Assembly: GCA_003241175.1 (NCBI GenBank)
Contig: QFOI01000193.1
Span: forward strand, 1-6,960
Direction of reading: 5' to 3'
Length of the DNA: 6,960 nt
Origin: Pseudopedobacter saltans
GTDB taxonomy: Bacteria > Bacteroidota > Bacteroidia > Chitinophagales > Chitinophagaceae
A program made the translations under genes and the position numbers. Shown here one piece after another: positions 1 to 6,774 of the stretch. Positions within the stretch are counted from its first letter, which is position 1; every line of letters starts with the position of its first letter. The notes under the pieces are model-generated. The model did not search any database and was not told where the DNA came from. It saw only the letters and a program-made list of their open reading frames with translations.

Positions 1-298
1 TACCAACATATAGATCACCAGCCTTCGAAATGTATAAATTGCGAATATACCCGTCTTTAAGACCAGAGGAGTCATTGTCTCTTCCAAATATATCAAACGA
101 ATAACCATTAAACCTACACAATCCACCTTTTGTACCCATCCACATAAATCCTTGTCTGTCCTGCACACATGAAAAGACAGTATTGTTGGAAAGCCCATTC
201 TCCACCTGATAGTGCCTAAAATAGTACTCTTGTGTATAGGCATTTGTAACCATACCCAAAAAAAGAAATAGAAGAAAAAAACGCACGATTTTATTCAT
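1..298 (-). CDS. Two-component regulator propeller sensor (probable HTCS), N-terminal part, cut by the window edge
   Basis: Only the first 99 codons are present; the gene continues beyond position 1. Translated from the ATG at 298-296, it starts MNKIVRFFLLFLFLGMVTNA, a clear signal peptide or membrane anchor, with likely cleavage in the NAYTQ region (about residues 19-23). The mature part then runs YQVENGLSNNTVFSCVQDRQ (residues 31-50), GFMWMGTKGGLCRFNGYSF and a second partial repeat, DGYIRNLYISKAGDLYVG. This pattern (ENGLSNN, D-x-x-G-F-x-W-x-G-T, GL-R-NGY-F) is the regulator-propeller repeat of the periplasmic sensor half of hybrid two-component systems. In Bacteroidota these proteins bind a glycan fragment and activate the adjacent PUL through a histidine kinase, receiver and AraC-type DNA-binding region. 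Those C-terminal parts are outside the window, so a separate kinase or another propeller regulator remains possible. It is transcribed away from the hydrolase genes, which it probably controls (inference). Confidence 0.88.
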   Translation of the reverse strand, partial: MNKIVRFFLLFLFLGMVTNAYTQEYYFRHYQVENGLSNNTVFSCVQDRQGFMWMGTKGGLCRFNGYSFDIFGRDNDSSGLKDGYIRNLYISKAGDLYVG

Positions 299-503
299 TT
301 CCTATTTGTATTTTTTGACATAATGACGAGAAATGAAGAAAATCTGAGACAAAATGATGATTATGTTTCATGGCAATTAAACAATTTTACGCTGTGGGTT
401 TCAGAATCGTAATTTTCAACCGAATGTATTAAAAATATTTGTAGTACGCATTCAGAATGTTACCACTCCGAAAAAGATTGCTGTTTTGCAAAAAAAAGAA
501 ACT
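299..503. promoter_or_regulatory. Divergent intergenic control region between sensor and hydrolase cluster
   Basis: This non-coding stretch separates two divergent genes, so both promoters should lie in it. Seen directly: two related short near-palindromes, GTTTCAGAATC (398-408) and CATTCAGAATG (449-459, perfect arms around a central A), with centres 51 bp apart and sharing TTCAGAAT. AATATTTG at 434-441 differs by one base from the Bacteroidota -7 element TAnnTTTG and would put the transcript start about 50 bp before the first hydrolase ATG. No good -33 TTG partner is visible, so the promoter call is weak. No convincing promoter was found for the minus-strand gene. Binding by the HTCS or another regulator is inference. 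Confidence 0.35.
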
Positions 504-1487
504 ATGTTGCTTTCAAATATGAAATATGCATATAGGATATTGGTTGTATTTCTTCTAGTCCAACTGGGGATTGGAAAGGAACTCGTTTTCGCTCAAAAAC
601 TTGACAGCTCTTTTGCCTACATGGCAGATCCAACTATGTTTTACGAGAATGGTGTATATTATCTCAGTGGCACCTACGACGTGGATAGTAAGAGTGGTAT
701 TCGGATCTATTATTCCAAATCAATCCATTCATTTTCCAAACCAAAGACAGTCCTAGCATTAAAAAAGGGTGATGCATATGGAACATCTGGCTTCTGGGCT
801 CCACAGATATTGAAGAGCCATAAAGAGTACTCCATGCTTTATGTGGCCAACGAACATATAGCCATCGCCCATTCCTCCAATATACTAGGACCTTACAAAG
901 GCTTAAATATTCCACTCATCCAAGACAGAAAATCGATAGATCCGTATGTTTTCGAGGACGACGACGGAAGCAAGTACTTGTTTCATGTAGAGTTTTCTGG
1001 CGGGAACAAAATATATGTGGCAAGATTGAAAGAAGACCTTTCTGCCATAGTTCCCGCATCTGACTCTTTGTGTCTTTCTGCAGAAGAAGCCTGGGAAACA
1101 AAAATGGACAAAGTGGTGGAAGGTCCAACAGTATTCAAACACGGCGGTTGGTATTATCTGCTGTACTCTGCGAATCATTTTAAAAGTAAGCACTATGCTG
1201 TCGGATATGCAGTAAGTAAAACTATCAATGGGCCATGGTTGAAATATAAAGGAAATCCAGTCTTGAGTTTGGAAGGAACAAATGCATCGGGATCTGGTCA
1301 TGGAGACATCGTTTCTGGTAAAAGCCATAACTTGTATTATGTTTTTCACACGCACAACTCTGACACACTAATCGGTCCACGCAAAACTGCCATTACTAAA
1401 ATATATTTCAAAAGAAGTAAAGAGAAAGGTCCAGATGAATTATACATGGACCAAAAGAATTTCCATTACTTAAAAATGAACCAATAG
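504..1487 (+). CDS. Secreted GH43 glycoside hydrolase (arabinofuranosidase/xylosidase type)
   Basis: A 327-residue protein made of one GH43 five-bladed propeller, with no extra carbohydrate-binding or beta-sandwich module. Numbering from the ATG at 504, a signal peptide (RILVVFLLVQLGIG core) ends near VFA|QKL at residues 30/31. The three GH43 carboxylates are visible: general base Asp42 in MADPTMF, pKa-modulating Asp146 in SIDPYVFEDDDG, and general acid Glu206 in VVEGPTVF. His266 in SGSGHGDIV matches the propeller-centre histidine of the family. WAPQI (about residues 98-102) is the usual blade-II motif. Members invert alpha-L-arabinofuranosides or beta-xylosides; which one cannot be read from the sequence. 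The frame extends upstream to a TTG at 486, but ATG 504 gives a normal signal peptide; ATG 519 (MKYAYR) is also plausible. The stop lies 5 bp before the next gene, so the two are surely cotranscribed. Confidence 0.9.
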   Translation: MLLSNMKYAYRILVVFLLVQLGIGKELVFAQKLDSSFAYMADPTMFYENGVYYLSGTYDVDSKSGIRIYYSKSIHSFSKPKTVLALKKGDAYGTSGFWAPQILKSHKEYSMLYVANEHIAIAHSSNILGPYKGLNIPLIQDRKSIDPYVFEDDDGSKYLFHVEFSGGNKIYVARLKEDLSAIVPASDSLCLSAEEAWETKMDKVVEGPTVFKHGGWYYLLYSANHFKSKHYAVGYAVSKTINGPWLKYKGNPVLSLEGTNASGSGHGDIVSGKSHNLYYVFHTHNSDTLIGPRKTAITKIYFKRSKEKGPDELYMDQKNFHYLKMNQ

Positions 1488-1492
1488 TTGCC

Positions 1493-2533
1493 ATGAAACT
1501 AATTCTAAAATCTATAATAATATTGTTGGCTGCCGGATTCCTTTCTCCCATTGAGGCTCAAAATGTATCCAAAAAAAAGTTTAAAAACCCATTACTCGTT
1601 TCCGGTCCAGATCCTTGGGTTACGCAATACAACGGTATCTATTACTTCATGAGGACAACAGGTTCCAATTTGCAGATAATAGCTACGACCAAAATGTCGG
1701 AACTTTCCGCATCCAAACCTGTAACCGTATGGACACCGCCTGATAGTGGAAAATATACTAAACAGCTATGGGCACCAGAATTGCATCGCATAGAAGGAAA
1801 ATGGTACATATATTTTACTGCCGACGATGGAAACAACCACAATCATAGAATGTATGTGGTCGAAAACAAGGACGATTCACCTATGACCAAGAATTGGGAA
1901 TTCAAAGGACAAGTAAAGGATTCAACGGATAAATGGGCGATAGATGCGACTGTTTTTAGTTACAAGAACAAAAACTATATGGTTTGGTCTGGTTGGGAAG
2001 GAGATGAAAACATCAGCCAAAACCTCTATATAGCAGCATTGTCCAATCCTTGGACAATATCAGGGAAACGTATCTTGATTTCCCATCCGGAATATGACTG
2101 GGAAATACAGGGAAGTTTCAGTGGTTCACCAAAAGTAAATGAAGGTCCGGAAATTTTGAAGCATTCTAATGGAAATGTGTTTCTTACATATTCCGCCAGC
2201 GGATGTTGGACCGATGATTATGCTTTAGGCTTGTTGTCCTTAAAGAAAAATGGTGATCCTCTTGTCGCGTCGGACTGGATAAAAGACAGACAACCTGTTT
2301 TCTCTAAAAGTATAGAGAACAGCGCTTATGGGCCAGGACACAATAGTTTTTTCAAGTCACCAGACAGCAACGAAGACTGGATCATATACCACGCAAATCC
2401 CAAACCTGGTCAAGGCTGTGCCAACTACAGAAGTGTAAGAATGCAAAAATTCACTTGGAACAAGGAAGGTCGACCTGTTTTCGGCATTCCTCAAAAATAT
2501 ACAACTGAAATGCCTGTTCCCTCGGGAGAATAA
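1493..2533 (+). CDS. Secreted GH43 alpha-L-arabinofuranosidase-like enzyme
   Basis: A 346-residue single-domain GH43 protein. The signal peptide (MKLILKSIIILLAAGFLSPI) is probably cleaved at EA22|Q23. Catalytic carboxylates: Asp40 in VSGPDPWV (general base), Asp151 in WAIDATVF, and Glu217 in VNEGPEIL (general acid); His283 in YGPGHNSFF is the central-channel histidine. Other landmarks are LWAPELHRIEGKWYIYFTA (residues 92-110) and SASGCWTDDYALGLL (234-248). Together with the closing R-x-Q-x-F-x-W...P-x-F-G-x-P stretch (316-333), these resemble the exo-acting arabinofuranosidase branch of GH43 (subfamily 26-like from memory, not verified). It probably releases terminal L-arabinofuranose from arabinoxylan or arabinan oligosaccharides in the periplasm or outside the cell. 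It is clearly a different branch from the preceding GH43, not a recent tandem duplicate: little is shared beyond the catalytic blocks. It starts 5 bp after the previous stop with no ribosome binding motif, which suggests translational coupling. Confidence 0.92.
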   Translation: MKLILKSIIILLAAGFLSPIEAQNVSKKKFKNPLLVSGPDPWVTQYNGIYYFMRTTGSNLQIIATTKMSELSASKPVTVWTPPDSGKYTKQLWAPELHRIEGKWYIYFTADDGNNHNHRMYVVENKDDSPMTKNWEFKGQVKDSTDKWAIDATVFSYKNKNYMVWSGWEGDENISQNLYIAALSNPWTISGKRILISHPEYDWEIQGSFSGSPKVNEGPEILKHSNGNVFLTYSASGCWTDDYALGLLSLKKNGDPLVASDWIKDRQPVFSKSIENSAYGPGHNSFFKSPDSNEDWIIYHANPKPGQGCANYRSVRMQKFTWNKEGRPVFGIPQKYTTEMPVPSGE

Positions 2534-2559
2534 TTTCTAAACAAATCAAAACACACTAT

Positions 2560-3627
2560 ATGAAACTGACAAATCGATTGTTGGCCGCTCTTTTGCTGCT
2601 TTTTTGTTGCCAAAAAAACTTTGCACAAAATACAAATACGGTATGGTCTGTCGAAAAGGCAAATAAATGGTACCAGCAATACCAATGGCTTTCCGGAGCA
2701 GACTATATACCGTACAATGCCATAAACCAATTGGAAATGTGGCAAAAAGAAACCTATAGCCCAGATATCATTGACAAAGAGTTTGCATTAGCAGAAAGTA
2801 TTGGTTTTAATACGATGAGAGTTTTTTTGCATAGCCTTGTTTGGAAAGAAGACGCCAAAGGATTTAAAAAAAGAATAGATAATTTTTTGTCCATAGCATC
2901 CAAACATCGTATCAAGCCTATGTTTGTGTTCTTTGATGATTGCTGGAACGATAATCCCAAGCTCGGTAAACAGCCAGATCCTAAACCTGGTATCCATAAT
3001 TCAGGATGGGCACAGGATCCAAGCCAAAAAAAAGCAAGTGACAGTTCTGATTTTCCCTTTTTGGAAAAATACGTGAAAGACATTCTCAATAGCTTTGGGA
3101 AGGATAATAGAATTCTTGCTTGGGATCTATACAACGAACCAGGTAACAGCCATAAAGGAAATAATAGTAAGCCTTTATTGGTTGCTGTATTCAAATGGGC
3201 AAGGGAGGCTGGACCAAGCCAACCTATTACCGCAGGACTTTGGGATTGGACTCTGGAAGACCTCAATACTTTTCAGGTGCAAAACTCGGACATAATAACT
3301 TATCACGACTATATGGATTCCATCTCCCATCTAAAAGTAGTGCAGATATTGAAATCTTTCGGCAAACCTCTTATATGTACGGAATACATGGCTAGGCGTA
3401 ACAACAGCCTTTTTAAGACAATTATGCCAATGCTAAAAAAAGAAAATGTCGGCGCTATTAATTGGGGATTTGTTAGCGGAAAAACGAATACAAAATATGC
3501 ATGGGACACACCTTTAAAGGACGGATCAGAACCCACATTATGGTTTCATGACATCTTTAGGGAAGACTATACTCCATACAAACTAGAAGAAGTCGAAACA
3601 ATAAAAAAACTTAACGGTAAACTTTAA
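2560..3627 (+). CDS. Secreted clan GH-A (GH5-like) retaining glycoside hydrolase, activity unassigned
   Basis: A 355-residue protein: signal peptide (RLLAALLLLFCC core, cleavage FA22|Q23), then one (beta/alpha)8-barrel. The paired clan GH-A glutamates are visible: acid/base Glu193 in WDLYNEPGN (Asn192 before it, as in the clan) and nucleophile Glu275 in ICTEYMAR. Other blocks are GADYIPYNAINQLEMWQ (46-62), GFNTMRVFLHSLVW (82-95), FVFFDDCWN (122-130), HNSGWAQDP (146-154) and GAINWGFVSGKTNT (298-311). Homologues of this type are common in Bacteroidota carbohydrate loci and are usually named 'cellulase family' or '1,4-beta-xylanase' by automatic annotation (from memory). I know of no firm activity. 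The company of GH43 and GH115 suggests a backbone or side-chain linkage of xylan, but this is inference. It starts 27 bp after the preceding stop behind an A-rich leader without a Shine-Dalgarno motif, so it is probably in the same operon. Confidence 0.85.
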   Translation: MKLTNRLLAALLLLFCCQKNFAQNTNTVWSVEKANKWYQQYQWLSGADYIPYNAINQLEMWQKETYSPDIIDKEFALAESIGFNTMRVFLHSLVWKEDAKGFKKRIDNFLSIASKHRIKPMFVFFDDCWNDNPKLGKQPDPKPGIHNSGWAQDPSQKKASDSSDFPFLEKYVKDILNSFGKDNRILAWDLYNEPGNSHKGNNSKPLLVAVFKWAREAGPSQPITAGLWDWTLEDLNTFQVQNSDIITYHDYMDSISHLKVVQILKSFGKPLICTEYMARRNNSLFKTIMPMLKKENVGAINWGFVSGKTNTKYAWDTPLKDGSEPTLWFHDIFREDYTPYKLEEVETIKKLNGKL

Positions 3628-3843
3628 TAAGTCAAACTCACGTACTTGAAATTGATTAGAAAAGTCGATTTTTTGAGAAAATTTGATGATACGTTGTAAA
3701 CTAAAAACTTGAAATTTACATTCATAAGATTGCTTGGAATTTTGTTTATGTCCTGATTGTTTGTTGTGAAAAATTTTGATACTGTCGTGGCATTCAAGAT
3801 AATTTGGCACAGCTATAAAGAATTGGTTAAATGGTAATACTAT
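3628..3843. other. 216-bp AT-rich intergenic gap before the GH115 gene
   Basis: All plus-strand frames contain stops, so no gene is supported on that strand. The gap is far longer than the other spacers in the cluster (5 and 26 bp), so it may hold a separate promoter or an RNA-processing site. Seen in it: ACTTGAAATT repeated at 3644-3653 and 3707-3716 (63 bp apart), and two partly similar stretches, CATTCATAAGAT (3719-3730) and CATTCAAGAT (3791-3800), whose CATTCA start also occurs at 449-454. TAAGATTG (3725-3732) is one mismatch from the Bacteroidota -7 element but has no properly spaced TTG. No GC-rich hairpin followed by a T run was seen, so no terminator is called. Confidence 0.4.
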
Positions 3844-6774
3844 ATGAGAACTGCTCCTAGACATATGATCGCAAAAAAAACGATACCCCTGTTTTTACTT
3901 GTTTGTGGATTTCAATCCGTAAAGGGGCAACTAAGAGTAGAAAACAAGGGCTCTGACTCTTCTTTGGAATTATCCTCCTGTCAAATACTGGGAGACACTA
4001 CTGAAGTGTTAGCAGTTGACAAGACGATTCGACTGTTTAGTGATGATGTGTATCGAGTAACGGGGAAAAAACCAAATGTTGAACACAAAATAGCCGCAAC
4101 CAAAAACCTAATCGTCGCAGGAACAACCGAGAACAAATGGATAAAACAGCTGGTTGACAGAAAAAAAATAAACCTTCATTCTATCGAAGGTCAGTGGGAA
4201 AAGTATGGTATTTTTTTTATAAAAAATCCTTTCCCATCTGTAAAAAAGGCAATAGTTGTTGTTGGAAGTGATAGAAGAGCCGTAGCATATGGACTTTTTT
4301 CCATATCAGAAAAGATAGGAGTATCTCCCTGGTATTGGTGGGCAGACGTTCCTGTACCCAAAAGAAAAAAACTGTTTATAAGTACACAAGACTATATATC
4401 ACAAAGTCCATCTGTAAAATTTAGGGGATTGTTCATCAACGATGAAGATTGGGGTATTCGTCCTTGGGCCAAGAATACTTATGATAAATCACTGCAAAAT
4501 ATTGGTCCCAAGACTTATGCAAAGGTATTTGAATTGCTATTACGCTTAAAGGCAAACTACCTTTGTCCTGCTATGCATGAAGCATCTAGTGCATTCAACA
4601 AATATCCCGAGAACAAACTCGTTGCGGATTCTTTTGGTATAGTCATGGGGTCGACACATCCGGAGCCTTTGTTGTTCAACAATGCAAGTGAGTGGGATAA
4701 AAAAACAATGGGAGAATGGAATTACATGACCAACAAGAATGGAATACTAAAAGTATTAGATCAACGAGTCAAAGAAAATGCTCCTTACGAAAACGTTTAT
4801 ACACTAGCTTTACGAGGTTTGCATGATCAAGCAATGAAGGGCAATTACGCTTTAGCAGATAGGGTAAAGTTAGTCCATGAAGCCTTGATGGATCAAAGAG
4901 CAATTCTTAAAGCCCATATCAATCAACCAATAGAAAAAATTCCACAGATATTTGTCCCCTACAAAGAAGTACTAACAATATACAACGCAGGACTAAAAGT
5001 TCCGGATGATGTTACTATAGTTTGGCCCGACGACAATTATGGTTATCTAAAACAACTCAGCAATAAGGAAGAACAGAAGCGCTCGGGACATTCGGGTGTA
5101 TATTACCATGCTTCTTATCTCGGTTCTCCGCACGATTATCTTTGGTTGGGATCTACCCCCCCTAACTTAATGTATGAGGAATTAAGCAAAGCCTACAAGA
5201 CAGGGGCTGACCGAGTATGGTTGTTGAATGCCGGTGATATAAAATCCTGTGAATCCCCCATAACTCAGTTTCTGGGAATGGCATACCATATTGATAGTTT
5301 TAATTTTGACAACACACCATATTTTCAGGCGAGTTGGTTGGCGAGTATTTATGGCAAGCAATACGAAGCGCAATTAAATGATATCACTACCCATTACAAC
5401 AGTTTAGCCTTTGCTCGGAAGCCAGAGTTTATGGGATGGGGCTATGAATGGAACTCTTCCAAAAACCAACGAGAAAGACCAACAGAAACAGAATTCTCTT
5501 TTGACAATTACAATGAAGCCCAAGATAGAATTGACACTTATGATCAAATTGAGAATCAAGCGGATGACATATTGAAAAAATTACCAGAGGAATATAAAGC
5601 TTCTTTTTTTCAGTTAGTAGACTACCCCATTAAAGGAGCAAGTTTGATGAATAAAATTTGGTTAACCGCACAATTGCAAAGACAATATGTTAACGAAAAA
5701 AGGAATACATCAAACGAACTCAAACAAAAAGTAGATAGTCTTTATGATAGTTTGAAAAAACTTACGAATACTTATAACACACTACTAAATGGCAAGTGGG
5801 ATAAGATGATGTCTCTCGTACAAGGTGTTACAGCCTCCTATTTTGAAATACCAAAGTTAGACTCTATTGTAATCCCGGAAACTGGTAAGTTAGGTATCCA
5901 CACCAGTATCTCAACTATTTCTAGTAACAGCTTACCATTGTTTAATAAATGGATGGACAATAAAAAAGGTTTTGAAATTTACAATACTGGAAAACACAAT
6001 ATTAACTGGACAGCCAATGCTAAAGAACCTTGGATCGTCCTTTCTGCCAAAGGCGGAACGTTAGCAAAACAAGACAGTATCTACGTGTCCATTGATTGGT
6101 CTAAAATTACCAGTGAATCCAAAGCCAGCGGCGTAGTTGAGCTAAGTGACGGAAAGGAGAAAAAATTGATTTTCATTTCGGCCTACGACCCAGGAGCAAA
6201 ACCAGATACATTAACAAATATCCCGATAGAATATGATGGTGTAGTGTCTATCCCTGCCATTAATTATCAAAGAAAAGTAGAATCCACTGATATAAAAATA
6301 CAAACTATAAACGAATTGGGCTATAAAAACAAATCCGTCATGTTTGGAAATCCAGTAGCCAACCCTCAGAATCCCAAAAGTGAGAAAGCGCCCAACCTTG
6401 CATATGATTTCTATACTTTTAATAGAGGGGTTGTTAATGTTTACACGTATGTCCTTCCTACATTTCCTTTGAGTTCAGATAGAGATTTTGGATTTCATGA
6501 GTCTTCCAATTCCCAAACTGTCTATGGTGTGAGTATTGACAATGGAGCCATTGCTTTTCCTTCTTCTTCAGCTCCAGAATATTCACAAACATGGTCCGAA
6601 AATGTTTTGAGAAACACGGCGATCAATAAATCAACTTTATATATCGACAAACCAGGAAAACATACGATAAAGATCATCTGTGGAGATCCGGGTATTGTTT
6701 TGCAAAAAATAGTAGTGGACTTTGGTGGTATGCAATTTTCCTACCAAGGTCCGCCTTCAACCATTTCTAAATAA
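3844..6774 (+). CDS. GH115 xylan alpha-1,2-glucuronidase, secreted, multidomain
   Basis: At 976 residues this is about the usual GH115 size or slightly longer. The family hydrolyses alpha-1,2-linked glucuronic or 4-O-methylglucuronic acid on xylan, including internal xyloses. Layout: signal peptide (IPLFLLVCGF core, probable cleavage G28|Q29); N-terminal alpha/beta domain (about 30-175, ending SPWYWWADVPVP); barrel domain (about 190-500); helical domain (about 500-665); a BACON-like beta-sandwich (about 700-782); and a C-terminal beta-sandwich (about 790-970). Family blocks in the barrel are FRGLFINDEDWG (193-204), PAMHEASSAFN (242-252), LRGLHDQAM (323-331), YKEV with Glu375, VPDDVTIVWPDDNYG (386-400), SGVYYHASYLG (417-427) and VWLLNAGDIK (458-467). 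Glu375, Asp397/Asn398 and the acidic residues near 200 are the likely active-site residues by analogy with studied GH115 enzymes (recalled, not aligned). ATG 3865 (MIAKK) is an alternative start with a more typical signal peptide; neither start has a clear ribosome binding motif. Confidence 0.95.
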   Translation: MRTAPRHMIAKKTIPLFLLVCGFQSVKGQLRVENKGSDSSLELSSCQILGDTTEVLAVDKTIRLFSDDVYRVTGKKPNVEHKIAATKNLIVAGTTENKWIKQLVDRKKINLHSIEGQWEKYGIFFIKNPFPSVKKAIVVVGSDRRAVAYGLFSISEKIGVSPWYWWADVPVPKRKKLFISTQDYISQSPSVKFRGLFINDEDWGIRPWAKNTYDKSLQNIGPKTYAKVFELLLRLKANYLCPAMHEASSAFNKYPENKLVADSFGIVMGSTHPEPLLFNNASEWDKKTMGEWNYMTNKNGILKVLDQRVKENAPYENVYTLALRGLHDQAMKGNYALADRVKLVHEALMDQRAILKAHINQPIEKIPQIFVPYKEVLTIYNAGLKVPDDVTIVWPDDNYGYLKQLSNKEEQKRSGHSGVYYHASYLGSPHDYLWLGSTPPNLMYEELSKAYKTGADRVWLLNAGDIKSCESPITQFLGMAYHIDSFNFDNTPYFQASWLASIYGKQYEAQLNDITTHYNSLAFARKPEFMGWGYEWNSSKNQRERPTETEFSFDNYNEAQDRIDTYDQIENQADDILKKLPEEYKASFFQLVDYPIKGASLMNKIWLTAQLQRQYVNEKRNTSNELKQKVDSLYDSLKKLTNTYNTLLNGKWDKMMSLVQGVTASYFEIPKLDSIVIPETGKLGIHTSISTISSNSLPLFNKWMDNKKGFEIYNTGKHNINWTANAKEPWIVLSAKGGTLAKQDSIYVSIDWSKITSESKASGVVELSDGKEKKLIFISAYDPGAKPDTLTNIPIEYDGVVSIPAINYQRKVESTDIKIQTINELGYKNKSVMFGNPVANPQNPKSEKAPNLAYDFYTFNRGVVNVYTYVLPTFPLSSDRDFGFHESSNSQTVYGVSIDNGAIAFPSSSAPEYSQTWSENVLRNTAINKSTLYIDKPGKHTIKIICGDPGIVLQKIVVDFGGMQFSYQGPPSTISK

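Noticed and set aside
903..1355. Minus-strand open frame of 150 codons
   Set aside because: It lies inside the first GH43 gene and shows no family motif or plausible composition; it is an antisense shadow.
2560..2640. Lipoprotein signal at the Cys-Cys of the GH-A protein (and the Cys in the GH115 signal peptide)
   Set aside because: The residue before the cysteine is Phe (Val in GH115), not the Gly/Ala/Ser of a lipobox. A signal peptidase I site (A|Q in the GH-A protein, G|Q in GH115) follows shortly after.
2754..3266. Minus-strand open frame of 170 codons
   Set aside because: It lies wholly within the GH-A gene, whose plus frame has a signal peptide and catalytic motifs; the antisense frame is a shadow of that coding sequence.
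3583..3864. Minus-strand open frame of 93 codons spanning the gap before GH115
   Set aside because: It overlaps the ends of both well-supported plus-strand genes, its product is rich in Phe, Lys, Ser and Gln with no motif, and AT-rich spacer DNA readily gives such frames.
3870..3882. Run of eight A near the start of GH115 (and similar runs near 3026 and 4210) as a phase-variation or frameshift site
   Set aside because: Runs of this length are scattered through this AT-rich DNA, mostly as Lys/Phe codons. The reading frame is intact through all of them and nothing suggests switching.
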